Assembly (NCBI GenBank): GCA_026129405.1 | Contig: JAHCID010000002.1 | Coordinates: 1 to 64,000, forward strand | DNA length: 64,000 nt | DNA from: a bacterium | GTDB taxonomy: Bacteria; Desulfobacterota; Binatia; DP-6 | Direction of reading: 5' to 3' | Made by a program: the position numbers and the translations under genes | Notes under the pieces: model-generated | The model's input: the letters and a program-made list of their open reading frames with translations, nothing else | Databases searched by the model: none | Told to the model about the DNA's origin: nothing | Shown: one piece after another, positions 35,639 through 43,993 of the stretch | Layout of the letters: each line of letters begins with the position of its first letter | Numbering within the stretch: position 1 is the first letter of the stretch

Positions 35639-36648
35639 AATCCGGCTCGCGTGCGCCGGGGCGTCCGTCGCTCGACGAGGTCCTCGCCCGCGTCGACGAA
35701 GAAGTGACCCTGCTGCATTCGCATCTCGGCGGCCTCCCGCGAGCCGTCGAGGCCGACCAGATTCTGCGAGCGATCTGGCTCGACGACGTGCACAACTCGA
35801 CCGCCATCGAGGGCAACACGATGACGCGGGCCGAGGTCGAGGCGCTCGTGGAGCGGCGCCGGCCGGCCGCGACGCTCCTCGAAAGCCTCGAGGTCGACTG
35901 CTACGCCCGAGCCGCCGATTGGGTCTATCGCATGGCGGCGGAGTGCGACGGTGTTCCGCTCAACGTCGTGTCGGAGATCCACGCGATCACCGTCGGTGCG
36001 GTGTGGGCCGTCGAGCCGCCTGCCACTCGTGACGCGCCGGGCGCATGGCGCAAGAGCGGCGTGCGGGTTCGAGCGGTGCGGGTGTCGGTGCCTCCGGCGA
36101 TCCAGGCGGACATGGCGCAATGGAGCGCCTCCACGGCGCGGCCCGCTGGCCGGCACCCGATCGCGCATGCGGCCGAGCATCACGCCTGGTTCGAGCGCAT
36201 CCACCCCTTCGTCGACGGCAACGGACGTGTCGGAAGGCTCGTGCTGAACTTTCTCCTGCTCCAGCGCGGCTACTCTCCCGCCGTGATCCTCGCTTCGGAC
36301 CGGTCGAAATATCTCCACGCATTGAAGAGTGCCGACGAGGGCAACTTGCGACCGCTGACGGAGATCGTCGCTCGCGCCGTCAGCGATACGCTGAGCCGCT
36401 TCCTGATCCCGAATCTCGCGGGTGACGCCAAGCTCGTTCCGCTCAGCGCACTCGCCGCCACCGGTCCCTACCCAGCCGTCTACTTGCGGCAGCTGGTCTT
36501 GAGTGAGCGGCTGCGCGCGGTCCGACAGGGAAACCTGTGGCTCAGCTCGCGGGCCTGGTTGCGCCAGTACGTCGACTCGCGGGATCGGCGTGGGCGGGGC
36601 GAGAAGCGCTCCGCGTCGAATCGTAAGCCCGCGCCCCGCGCGAGATGA
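35617..36648 (+). CDS. Fic family protein (AMP-transferase type)
   Basis: 343 aa. The catalytic Fic loop HPFVDGNGRVGR is complete at residues 196-207. An N-terminal inhibitory helix motif STAIEG ([ST]xxxE[GN]) at 61-66 places it in class II, self-inhibited Fic proteins. Residues 285-330 look like a winged-helix tail, as in Fic proteins that bind their own promoter. The reaction would be transfer of AMP to a Ser/Thr/Tyr of a target protein. The start is GTG 35617 (MPIWSRKKSG). The surrounding sequence is less GC-rich than neighbours and the gene stands alone, which suggests transfer. Confidence 0.9.
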   Translation: MPIWSRKKSGSRAPGRPSLDEVLARVDEEVTLLHSHLGGLPRAVEADQILRAIWLDDVHNSTAIEGNTMTRAEVEALVERRRPAATLLESLEVDCYARAADWVYRMAAECDGVPLNVVSEIHAITVGAVWAVEPPATRDAPGAWRKSGVRVRAVRVSVPPAIQADMAQWSASTARPAGRHPIAHAAEHHAWFERIHPFVDGNGRVGRLVLNFLLLQRGYSPAVILASDRSKYLHALKSADEGNLRPLTEIVARAVSDTLSRFLIPNLAGDAKLVPLSALAATGPYPAVYLRQLVLSERLRAVRQGNLWLSSRAWLRQYVDSRDRRGRGEKRSASNRKPAPRAR

Positions 36649-36654
36649 CGCTGA

Positions 36655-36951
36655 TCACGACGCGCGTAGCTTGATCGCCTTCTCCGGGCACGCCGTCACG
36701 CACAGCCCGCACGCCCGGCACTGGTCCGCGTGGACGGCGAACGCCTGCTTGCCGCCGTGGACGAAGAGCTTCACGCGGCCGATGAGCGACAGCGGCGCGC
36801 GCTCCTCGGCGGTCAGCGCGCGCAGCTCGAAGACGCCGTAGGGGCAGACCTCGATGCAATCGGCCTTCGCCTCGCAGCGGTTGCGGTCGATGACCGGCAC
36901 GAGGCGGCCGGGGGCGTCGTCGCAGCGGGAGTCGGGGGCGGCGGTGGCCAT
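36655..36951 (-). CDS. 4Fe-4S dicluster ferredoxin
   Basis: 98 aa with two cysteine motifs: CEAKADCIEVCP near residue 26 and CRACGLCVTACP near 79. The second is a full CxxCxxCxxxCP; the first has CX5CX3CP spacing and so may bind a 3Fe-4S or altered cluster. Between them a 40-residue insertion (LSLIGRVKLFVHGGKQAF) separates the clusters. It is a small electron carrier. The start is ATG 36951; a start 5 residues upstream is possible. Convergent with fic, 6 bp away, and divergent from the aldo-keto reductase. Confidence 0.9.
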   Translation of the reverse strand: MATAAPDSRCDDAPGRLVPVIDRNRCEAKADCIEVCPYGVFELRALTAEERAPLSLIGRVKLFVHGGKQAFAVHADQCRACGLCVTACPEKAIKLRAS

Positions 36952-37091
36952 GCCGCGTAGTAGCACGACGGGTGCCAGAAGCGTGCGGCCCGTCCGTGCT
37001 GGCGTCGCGGCATCAGGGTGCAGCGGGAGGGCTGCGGTCCGTGCGCGCGCGGACTGCGGCAGAGGTCCCGTCCCGCGACGATCACGCTAGG

Positions 37092-37934
37092 ATGGCCGCC
37101 ATGCAGGAGCGGTCGTTCGGTGCGTGCGGGAGCGTGGTCGTGGTCGGGCAGGGGACGTGGCAGCTCGAAGAGGCGTCGCGCGCCGGCGTCGTCCGCACCC
37201 TGCGCGCCGGGCTCGACGCCGGCATGACCCACGTCGACACCGCCGAGCTGTACGGCCGCGGCGTCGTCGAGGAGATGGTGGGCGAGGCGCTCGCCGGGCG
37301 GCGCGACGAGGTGTTCCTGGTCTCGAAGGTGCTGCCCGAGAACGCGTCGCGTGCCGGGACCATCGCCGCGTGTGAGCGCTCGCTGCGCCGGCTACGGACG
37401 GAGCGGCTCGACGTCTACCTGTTGCACTGGCGCGGCCGGCATCCGCTGGCGGAGACGGTCGCCGCGTTCGATCGGCTCGTCGCCGAGGGCAAGATCGCCG
37501 CGTGGGGCGTCAGCAACTTCGACGAGGATGATCTCGCCGAGGTGGCCGCGCTCGGGACGCCGGCCTGCAATCAGGTGCTCTACCACCTGGAGGAGCGCGC
37601 CATCGAGCACGCGGTGCTGCCGTGGTGCCGCGCGCACGAGGTCGCGATGGTCGGCTACAGCCCGTTCGGGTCCGGCGCGTTCCCGTCGCCGCGCTCGGCC
37701 GGCGGGCGCGTGCTGCAGACGGTGGCCGACGCGCACGGCGTCTCGCCGTTCCAGGTTGCCCTGGCGTTCCTGGTGCGCGAGCCGGGGACGTTCACGATCC
37801 CGCGGGCGTCGAGCGTCGCGCACGCGCAGGAGAACGCGGCGGCCGGTGACCTGCGCCTGACGGCGGGCGAGATCGCCCGCATCGACGCGGCGTTTCCGCG
37901 CGGCCGGCGACGGCGGGGCGTGCCGACGCTGTGA
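37092..37934 (+). CDS. Aldo/keto reductase
   Basis: 280 aa, a (beta/alpha)8 NADPH-dependent aldo-keto reductase. The tetrad is complete: Asp49 and Tyr54 in HVDTAELYGRG, Lys79 in LVSKVLP, His112 in YLLHWRGRHP. The cofactor end shows TIPRASSVAHAQENAAA. Start 37092 is chosen; a second ATG is at 37101. Substrate not predictable. It stands alone and converges on VapC. Confidence 0.9.
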   Translation: MAAMQERSFGACGSVVVVGQGTWQLEEASRAGVVRTLRAGLDAGMTHVDTAELYGRGVVEEMVGEALAGRRDEVFLVSKVLPENASRAGTIAACERSLRRLRTERLDVYLLHWRGRHPLAETVAAFDRLVAEGKIAAWGVSNFDEDDLAEVAALGTPACNQVLYHLEERAIEHAVLPWCRAHEVAMVGYSPFGSGAFPSPRSAGGRVLQTVADAHGVSPFQVALAFLVREPGTFTIPRASSVAHAQENAAAGDLRLTAGEIARIDAAFPRGRRRRGVPTL

Positions 37935-37939
37935 GGCGC

Positions 37940-38296
37940 TCAGCGAATGACGACGACGTCCGGCAGTGCCGTGAAGTCGGCGTCGCCCGTCACGAGGGTC
38001 GCACCGGTGCGGAGTGCCGTCGCGTAGATGATCGCGTCGGCCATCGCGAGTCGATGCGCCAATGACAGGTCGGCGGCCTCGAGCGCGAGTGTCTCGTCGA
38101 CCGGGACGACCTCGGCGCGGTGCATGGCCGCCACCGCCTCCAGTACGCGCTCTTCCGAGAAATCGCGCCGCAGGACTTTGTAGACCTCGATCGCGCTCAC
38201 CCGAGTCGGTCGCACCACTGGAGGTGCTAGCGAACCGATCAGCCGACAGCAGGCCGCGAGATCCTCGATCCCGCCGCTCGCATCGCCGAGCGTCAG
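37940..38296 (-). CDS. VapC-type PIN toxin with CTG start
   Basis: A 118-aa PIN-domain RNase if read from CTG 38296, which overlaps the antitoxin TGA (CTGA) in the position where ATGA is normal. This frame supplies the first catalytic Asp in LGDASGGIEDLAA, then Glu in VSAIEVYKVLRR, Asp in HRLAMADAIIYATAL and Asp in LVTGDADFTALPDV, so all four acidic sites are present. The only conventional start (GTG 38218) would remove the first Asp. The usual Trp after the first Asp is replaced by Gly. Either CTG is used, or the start codon has mutated and the toxin is silent. Confidence 0.72.
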   Translation of the reverse strand: MTLGDASGGIEDLAACCRLIGSLAPPVVRPTRVSAIEVYKVLRRDFSEERVLEAVAAMHRAEVVPVDETLALEAADLSLAHRLAMADAIIYATALRTGATLVTGDADFTALPDVVVIR

Positions 38297-38502
38297 AACC
38301 GATTTTTCCTGTCGCGCAGTCCTTCGCCTGTGGCGCCCCGAACGATGCCGCGAAAGGCCTTCATGGGACGTTCGGGCACGAGGTAGATGACTCCGCCCTT
38401 GGCGACGACGGTGAGCTTCGAGCCCGGACGAACCGAGAGCCGGTCACACACGCCGCGCGGCAGCACGAGCTGGTACCTGCCCGACAGCGTGACCGACTCC
38501 AT
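38293..38502 (-). CDS. VapB-type AbrB/SpoVT antitoxin
   Basis: 69 aa. The swapped-hairpin DNA-binding fold is recognisable from TLSGRYQLVLPRGVCDRLSV and PGSKLTVVAKGGVIYLVPE, with a short toxin-binding tail (MKAFRGIVRGATGEGLRDR). It would neutralise the adjacent PIN toxin and repress the shared promoter. The ATG at 38502 is preferred; the frame extends 13 codons upstream. An imperfect inverted repeat (ACTTGCG at 38504, GCGTAAGT near 38530) lies just upstream and may be the operator. Confidence 0.82.
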   Translation of the reverse strand: MESVTLSGRYQLVLPRGVCDRLSVRPGSKLTVVAKGGVIYLVPERPMKAFRGIVRGATGEGLRDRKNRF

Positions 38503-38653
38503 GACTTGCGAAGGTAAACGACCGAATGAGCGTAAGTCCATGGGCCGCGCGGTCCGCGCGCGACGAGGACGGTCTCGGCGTGGCCGGCGCCGGCGGGGCG
38601 TGCCGAGGGTGTGACGCTGGCGTCACGCACCGGGTTCGCGTTAAGCCCACCGG

Positions 38654-39820
38654 ATGCAGGACGTGTACATCGTATCGGCAGTGCGGAGCCCGATCGGGCG
38701 CCGCAAGGGCGGGTTCGCGGGCATGCACGCGGCCGATCTCCTCGGCGCGGTGCAGAAGGCCGCGGTCGAGCGCGCGAAGATCGACCCGGCGCAGGTCGGC
38801 CAGGTCATCGGCGGCTGCGTGTCGCAGGTCGCGGAGCAGTCGTTCGACATCGCGCGCTGCGCGTGGCTGGCCGCCGGCCTGCCGATGGAGGTCGCCGCGA
38901 CGACGGTCGACAGCCAGTGCGGCTCGAGCCAGCAGGCGACGTCGATCGCCGCCGCGCTCGTCGGCGCCGGCATCGAAGACGTCGCGCTCGCCTGCGGCGT
39001 CGAGATGATGACCCGCGTCCCGCTCGGCTCGAACTCGCAGGGCGGCTCCCCGCTCTCGAAGGCCTACCGCAGCCGCTACGCGTTCAAGACGCAGTTCCAG
39101 GGCGCGGAGATGATCGCCAAGGAGTACGGCATCACCCGCGAGGACACGGATCGCTTCGGCCTCCGCAGCCAGCAGCTCGCGATCCAGGCCTGGAAGGAGA
39201 ACCGCTTCGCGCGCGAGATCGTCCCGGTCGAGGCGCCGATCCTCGGCGAGGACGGCAAGCCGACGGGCGAGACGAAGCTCGTCGACCGCGACGAGGGCCT
39301 GCGCGAGACGTCGCTCGAGAAGCTCGCGGCGCTGAAGGCGGTCGTCGAGCCGGACGGGATCCACACGGCGGGCACGTCGTCGCAGGTGTCGGACGGGGCG
39401 TCGGCGGTGCTGCTGGCGTCGGAGAAGGGGCTGAAGCGGCTCGGGCTCACGCCGCGGGCGCGCATCGTATCGACGACGCTCGTCGGCGTCGATCCGGTGA
39501 CGATGCTGAAGGGGCCGATCCCGGCGTCGCGCAAGGTGCTCGCGGAGGCGGGTCTCACGATCGACGACATCGCGACGTTCGAGGTGAACGAGGCCTTCGC
39601 GTCGGTGGTGCTGGCCTGGGAGAAGGAGCTGCGGCCGAACCCGGAGCGGGTGAACCCGAACGGGGGGGCGATTGCGCTCGGGCACCCGACGGGGTCCACG
39701 GGGGCGCGGCTCATCACGACCGCGCTGCATGAGTTGGAACGGACGGCCGGAAGGTATGGGTTGGTGTCGATGTGCTGTGGTGGGGGGCTTGGGACGGGAA
39801 CGGTGATCGAGCGCGTGTGA
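38654..39820 (+). CDS. Thiolase (acetyl-CoA acetyltransferase family)
   Basis: 388 aa. The acyl-accepting Cys89 lies in VDSQCGSSQQAT, NEAF near 314 forms part of the oxyanion pocket, His344 is in GGAIALGHPTGSTGAR and the second Cys in MCCGGGLGTG near 374. All residues for thiolysis or condensation are present. The sequence style is that of the steroid/long-chain thiolase subgroup of soil bacteria. It is followed by the less GC-rich accessory block. Confidence 0.94.
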   Translation: MQDVYIVSAVRSPIGRRKGGFAGMHAADLLGAVQKAAVERAKIDPAQVGQVIGGCVSQVAEQSFDIARCAWLAAGLPMEVAATTVDSQCGSSQQATSIAAALVGAGIEDVALACGVEMMTRVPLGSNSQGGSPLSKAYRSRYAFKTQFQGAEMIAKEYGITREDTDRFGLRSQQLAIQAWKENRFAREIVPVEAPILGEDGKPTGETKLVDRDEGLRETSLEKLAALKAVVEPDGIHTAGTSSQVSDGASAVLLASEKGLKRLGLTPRARIVSTTLVGVDPVTMLKGPIPASRKVLAEAGLTIDDIATFEVNEAFASVVLAWEKELRPNPERVNPNGGAIALGHPTGSTGARLITTALHELERTAGRYGLVSMCCGGGLGTGTVIERV

Positions 39821-39874
39821 GAGATCGCTCTTGTCTCCGCGACGCTCGCTAGCACCGGCCTCTGACAGCTCAGG

Positions 39875-40363
39875 TTAGGATGCGCACCTGAAACCGCTCT
39901 CGTCCAAGCGTCGCAATAGCAGCGATGCAAGTGACAGGTGGTCCAAGCACCGGTCAGGGCCATCGGGAAGCGACACTTCGTGCCCCCTGGGGTTGCGAAT
40001 CGCAAGAACGGAGCCGGCGAAGAGGAACTGGAAGCCCTTTTGCTCGTCGCGTTCGCTCACTGTGGATAGAGGAGTGAGTTGGATCGCCGGCGACGTATCG
40101 GCGAATGCCTGCATCATAAGCTTGAAGCCGGACTCGCCGAGCTTGGAGTGCTGTTGAACCTGTTTGTCGACAAGCTTGAACGCCTCGAACGTCGCCTGTG
40201 CATAGTGCCCGTCGTCGAACAGATCGCGCACGACCGAAGGAAGTCCCGGATGGATGTCCCGCTCGTCGAACGGATGTGTGCCTCCTGTTGGCTGGGAGCG
40301 CGCCTCGGTGTGTCGCCCAGCCCGGCGAACGATGGCTTCGAAGACGCCGAGTGCGTTAGCCAT
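39875..40363 (-). CDS. TIGR02391 (Ymh) family protein
   Basis: 162 aa. The family core is clear: HPGLPSVVRDLFDDGHYAQA (residues 38-57), AFKLVDKQVQ, GFQFLFAGSVLAIRNPRGHE near 112 and LSLASLLLRRLDES. The RNPRxHE motif resembles the R-x4-6-H arrangement of HEPN RNases. This family is frequent in defence and abortive-infection contexts; the biochemical role is unproven. Its ATG lies inside the last codons of the DUF5343 gene (8-bp overlap), so the two are translationally coupled. The region is less GC-rich than its surroundings. Confidence 0.8.
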   Translation of the reverse strand: MANALGVFEAIVRRAGRHTEARSQPTGGTHPFDERDIHPGLPSVVRDLFDDGHYAQATFEAFKLVDKQVQQHSKLGESGFKLMMQAFADTSPAIQLTPLSTVSERDEQKGFQFLFAGSVLAIRNPRGHEVSLPDGPDRCLDHLSLASLLLRRLDESGFRCAS

Positions 40364-41042
40364 TGAGCAAGTTGTCGCGGATGCTCTTGAAGATGCGATC
40401 GTAGGTGTCCTGATCCCCGTCTGCAGGCAGGTTGATCTCGATACGCACGGTTAACCCCACGGCTGATCCACCGACCGCCGGGTCCTTCGGGGCGTCATCG
40501 GCATCCTTCGCGTGTGCGTGTGTCGCGCCTGGATTAGGGGGCGCAGCACTGCGCTTCGCAGGACGCACTAGTTGCTTTGTGGCGTCCTTTTTCCTGCCCT
40601 TCGCTTCTGGAACGTCCTTGTGGCCCGCGAAGCCGGCCAGCAGCTGGAACGTGCTCGCCTGCCGCTTGCCCACGATGTCGGTCGTCTGATCCGAGGATCG
40701 GAAGAACGTGATGAGCGCTTCCTGGTCGAGCGTCCACGAGGCTTCCCCATGCAATTCGAAAAGGCTTGAGTACGCCTTCTTGACGAGGCCGGCGAACTGC
40801 TTCGCGAAGGCAGTGTCGTCGTGCTGCGAGAAGATGGTCTGCGCGTCAGCTGTGCGCTGACCTTGGTCATCGATCATCTCGAGATGACGAAGAACGTTCA
40901 GTACGTAGCTCTCGTTCTTCGGGGCGTATCCCAGCTTGCGGAGTGTCTCAGCCGTGACGGTGGCCGGAAACGACCTGCGGAGGTGCGTGATCACCTGAAC
41001 GAGTCCGCCAGGCGCCGAGACATAAGGGTGCTTGTCAGGCAT
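40356..41042 (-). CDS. DUF5343 domain protein
   Basis: 228 aa. The DUF5343 pattern is visible: PYVSAPGGLVQVITHLRRS at the start, a winged-helix-like segment (VTAETLRKLGYAPKN, VLNVLRHLEMIDDQGQRT), AYSSLFELHGE and STFQLLAGFA near 130. A charged low-complexity linker (140-190) leads to a conserved end, LTVRIEINLPAD..TYDRIFKSIRDNLL. It might be a sensor or DNA-binding subunit for the coupled TIGR02391 protein. The start at 41042 is an ATG 92 bp after the upstream membrane-protein gene on the same strand. Confidence 0.75.
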   Translation of the reverse strand: MPDKHPYVSAPGGLVQVITHLRRSFPATVTAETLRKLGYAPKNESYVLNVLRHLEMIDDQGQRTADAQTIFSQHDDTAFAKQFAGLVKKAYSSLFELHGEASWTLDQEALITFFRSSDQTTDIVGKRQASTFQLLAGFAGHKDVPEAKGRKKDATKQLVRPAKRSAAPPNPGATHAHAKDADDAPKDPAVGGSAVGLTVRIEINLPADGDQDTYDRIFKSIRDNLLNG

Positions 41043-41133
41043 TGGGCGAGTGTTCCTTTGTCATCATCGAGAGGATGGGCTCTCGGCTCCGTGCCGGCCG
41101 AAGGATCCTGCCACTTTGGAAATCAAACCCGGT

Positions 41134-41580
41134 CTACGTTTCGGGAGTCGAGTTCCCAACTCGGAGGCCCGCAAGGAGGTCTCGACGCCACGACCCGGCG
41201 TGACGAAGAATGCGGAGACAACCGTACGAGAGCACCGCGGAGAAGGGCGCGATCACCAGGACATTCTTCCATGGCTCAGGCTTCGCGATCAGGGTCAGGG
41301 GCAGCCACAATGCGCCGAGCCCGAAAGAAAACGCAAAGAACGCAAGGTAGGCTTGGGCGATCCAGGTCGCTCCGCAGCCGAGGCTTATGGCGATGACACG
41401 TGCGACGGCAGCAGGTGTGCCGGGCGAAATCCCTTGAGCGGCACGCTTTCCACTCTCGGTTAGTAGGCCCTTTAGGAACCAGCTCGCGAGGAGCGCCGCG
41501 AGGAAGGCTGCCGCCAACAGGAGTGCCGAGGAACTCGACGTGGCTCCTTGAAGAAAGGCGAGGAAAGCTTCGACGTCCAC
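41134..41580 (-). CDS. Small polytopic membrane protein (unknown)
   Basis: 148 aa with three or four hydrophobic helices: LLLAAAFLAALLASWFL (about 19-36), VARVIAISLGCGATWIAQAY with LAFFAFSFGLGALWLPLTLI (about 60-100) and VLVIAPFSAVLSYGCLRIL (about 107-127). The N and C termini are short. I recognise no family. It lies upstream of the DUF5343/TIGR02391 pair, same strand, and could be a membrane effector or unrelated cargo of the same acquired block. Confidence 0.5.
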   Translation of the reverse strand: MDVEAFLAFLQGATSSSSALLLAAAFLAALLASWFLKGLLTESGKRAAQGISPGTPAAVARVIAISLGCGATWIAQAYLAFFAFSFGLGALWLPLTLIAKPEPWKNVLVIAPFSAVLSYGCLRILRHAGSWRRDLLAGLRVGNSTPET

Positions 41581-41687
41581 TGGCTCTGCAGCCTAGTTCA
41601 GCGACGGGATGCCGTCGGTGCCAGCCGCCGGCCGCTGCAAGCCCGCGTTGGAAAGTGTTCGATGGCTACGGGATTGTCCGCACACCG

Positions 41688-42113
41688 TCAGATCTCACAC
41701 AGGAGGTTCAAGACCGCATACGCAGAGATGGAGAAGCACGCGATCGAAGCGAGGTCTACCGCGACGCTTGGCCAGTCGTGCAGGAGCCACCAAACACCGA
41801 GCGTTGCTCTCCACGAATCCGTACTTCGCCGATCGTCGGTCGCTGAAACGCAGAACCAATCAGCGTACTTGTCTACGAGCGCTAGCAGTACCTGAAGAAT
41901 CACCCCACCTAGGAACAGCAATGCGATCCAGCGCGCGTGTGGGGCACGTACGAATGCCCTCAGGATCCGGTCGTTGCTGGCAAGGAATACAGGCAGCCCT
42001 ACCCCGAACGCGATCAGCCATGTTCGGAATGTGCTCGCATGTTGCCGGTAGGCAGCATCGAACGCTGCGCTTTTGCTCGGAGCGAGTATTCGCGCGCGAT
42101 CTGCTGAAGTCAC
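41688..42113 (-). CDS. Small membrane protein (unknown)
   Basis: 141 aa with three probable helices: TWLIAFGVGLPVFLAS (31-46), WIALLFLGGVILQVLLALV (about 62-80) and VAVDLASIACFSISAYAVLNLL at the C terminus. An amphipathic N-terminal 30 residues precedes helix 1. No family recognised. It is the first gene of the minus-strand accessory run (42113 to 39875), separated from the next small membrane protein by 107 bp. Confidence 0.5.
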   Translation of the reverse strand: MTSADRARILAPSKSAAFDAAYRQHASTFRTWLIAFGVGLPVFLASNDRILRAFVRAPHARWIALLFLGGVILQVLLALVDKYADWFCVSATDDRRSTDSWRATLGVWWLLHDWPSVAVDLASIACFSISAYAVLNLLCEI

Positions 42114-42814
42114 GGACTAGCCATCCGTCCGAATCGGAGCGTTCGCTTGAGTTGAGCGGCTTGGCGCCGCGCGTCCCGACGATGCTCCACGCGTAGTGCA
42201 GTGGCGGAGTGGTGCTGGCCGATCCACCCCGCGGGGCGCGTCGGGGACGCTGCTGGCCGGTGCCGCATTCCTCAAGCCATCGGCGTTGGCGAGGGCTTCT
42301 CGGGGAGCCATCTGATAAACGGAGCCGCTGGGAAGCTTTTGGGCGTTCGCCGAGGATGCGATGAGCTTCGCCGGCGAGCATGCGGACCGAACTCGCATGG
42401 CGGGCGAATGTAGGCTCCTTATGCGTACGAAGCAACCCTGTAGCACGTCCATCCGGAAAGATACCCGTGCTGCGCAGCGTCGCGACGGCCCAGCGTTTTG
42501 GCGCGTGTGTTTTGAGCCATCGCCTCCAAGCACGTCCGCACACGCCGTCGCGCACGTCGAGCCGGACTCTATCGGAAGTCGCCTCATAGCCGGCCGATGA
42601 ACCCGCACCGGCAATCGCTGCCCTCCGCGCAGCGCGAACGGTGTGCGCCAAGACCCCACTCAAACGTCTGCTGCCGCTTGGCGCTCGCTGGACGGGACGC
42701 AGCCGCGTCGAGTCGTGATCGACACGCGTGTGCCCGCTACATTAACCGCTCAACGCACCGAGCATGGCGTCACTGCGGAACCCGTGAAACAGTCCGCCCC
42801 CGGAGGAGCACCCC
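42114..42814. other. 700-bp stretch without a recognisable gene
   Basis: Open frames exist on both strands but none shows a motif, a sensible start or family-like composition. Base composition is intermediate between the accessory block and the chromosome. It may be decayed or non-coding flanking DNA of the insertion. The last about 20 bp hold the ribosome-binding site (GGAGGAG) of the MDR gene. Confidence 0.45.
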
Positions 42815-43831
42815 ATGCCCCGTGAGATCCACCTGAAGACCCGCCCCGTCGGCACCCCGACCGCCGACAACTTCGCCCTCGTCGAAGTCCCGATGCCGCG
42901 CCCCGCCGACGGCCAGTTCCTCGTCCGCAACGTGTTCATGTCCGTCGACCCGTACATGCGTGGGCGCATGATGGATCGCGAGAGCTACGTCCCGCCGTTC
43001 CAGGTCGGGCAGGTGATGGACGGTGGCTCCGTCGGCCAGGTGGTGGAGTCGAAGCACTCTGGCTTCGCCGCCGGCGAGTACGTCTGCGGCTTCGGGAGCG
43101 GCGGGTGGCGCGAGTACTGGGTCTCCGACGGCGCCATGGTGCAGAAGGTCGATCCGACCGTGGCGCCGCTCGGTGCGTACCTCGGCGTGCTCGGGATGCC
43201 GGGGCTCACGGCGTACTCGGGCTTCCTGCGCATCGGGCAGCCGAAGGCGGGCGAGACGGTCTTCGTCTCGGCGGCGGCGGGTGCCGTCGGGTCGGCGGTC
43301 TGCCAGATCGCGAAGGCGAAGGGGTGCTGCGTCGTCGCCTCGGCCGGGTCCGACGAGAAGCTCGCGTGGCTGAAGCGCGAGGCCGGCGTCGATGCGGTCG
43401 TGAACTACAAGACCTGCGGCGACCTCGGGGCGGCGGTGAAGAAGGCGGCGCCGAAGGGCATCGACATCTACTTTGAGAACGTCGGCGGTGAGCACCTCGA
43501 GGTCGCGCTCGAGCAGATGAATCGGCTCGGGCGGATCGTCGCGTGTGGGATGATCAGCCAGTACAACGCGACCGAGCCGCCGCCGGGGCCGCGCAACATC
43601 ATCCTCGTCGTCGGCAAGAGCATCACCTTCCAGGGCTTCATCGTCACGAACTACCTCGACATGGTCCCGCAGTTCTTCATGGAGATGGGCCAGTGGGTGC
43701 GCGAGGGGAAGCTGAAGTGGGAGGAGACGGTCGTCGAGGGGATCGAGAAGGCGCCGGAGGCGTTCCTCGGGCTCTTCACGGGCGCGAACGCGGGGAAGAT
43801 GCTCGTTCGGCTCGGGCCGGACGCGGTGTAG
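42815..43831 (+). CDS. NADP-dependent MDR oxidoreductase (PTGR/CurA-like)
   Basis: 338-aa zinc-free medium-chain reductase. It has the typical start with LKTRPVGTPTADNFALVEV, DPYMRGRM near 49, GMPGLTAYSGFL near 128 and the Rossmann motif VFVSAAAGAVGSAVCQIAK near 148, then YFENVGGEHLE near 224. Members reduce the C=C bond of enones such as 15-oxoprostaglandins or curcumin. GGAGGAG is 8 nt before the ATG. The hairpin array follows its stop. Confidence 0.93.
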   Translation: MPREIHLKTRPVGTPTADNFALVEVPMPRPADGQFLVRNVFMSVDPYMRGRMMDRESYVPPFQVGQVMDGGSVGQVVESKHSGFAAGEYVCGFGSGGWREYWVSDGAMVQKVDPTVAPLGAYLGVLGMPGLTAYSGFLRIGQPKAGETVFVSAAAGAVGSAVCQIAKAKGCCVVASAGSDEKLAWLKREAGVDAVVNYKTCGDLGAAVKKAAPKGIDIYFENVGGEHLEVALEQMNRLGRIVACGMISQYNATEPPPGPRNIILVVGKSITFQGFIVTNYLDMVPQFFMEMGQWVREGKLKWEETVVEGIEKAPEAFLGLFTGANAGKMLVRLGPDAV

Positions 43832-43867
43832 GGCCGATCCGGGTGGGCAGCACCGGCTTTGCAGGGA

Positions 43868-43993
43868 TTGAAACGGCTCACGGCAGGCGTGCGGAGCCGT
43901 TTCGGGAGTTGAAATGGCCTGCGCCACGCTCGCGCGCCCCACTTCGAGGCTTGAAGTAGCTCGCGCCACGCGCGCGTTCCCCACTTCGACGAC
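43868..43993. repeat. Array of three tandem hairpin-forming repeats (about 42 bp each)
   Basis: Three consecutive units (43868-43908, 43909-43950, 43951-43993) each begin TTGAA and end in a TTTC or CTTCGA block. Unit 1 forms a perfect 10-bp stem (GAAACGGCTC 43870-43879 with GAGCCGTTTC 43894-43903) around a 14-nt loop. Units 2 and 3 keep pairing at the stem base (GAAATGG with CCACTTC; GAAGT with ACTTC) despite sequence change. Units 2 and 3 also share the core GCGCCACGCKCGCG. The position between convergent genes resembles REP-type intergenic elements and may also act as a terminator. Confidence 0.6.

Noticed and set aside
38218..38218. GTG at 38218 as start of the VapC toxin
   Set aside because: It would remove the first catalytic Asp of the PIN domain; the frame is open and homologous upstream to the antitoxin stop.
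42114..42814. Several overlapping open frames on both strands
   Set aside because: No motif, no ribosome-binding site and shuffled-looking composition; none supports a gene call.
43868..43993. CRISPR array
   Set aside because: Repeats are contiguous, diverged and self-complementary, without unique spacers, and no cas gene is present.
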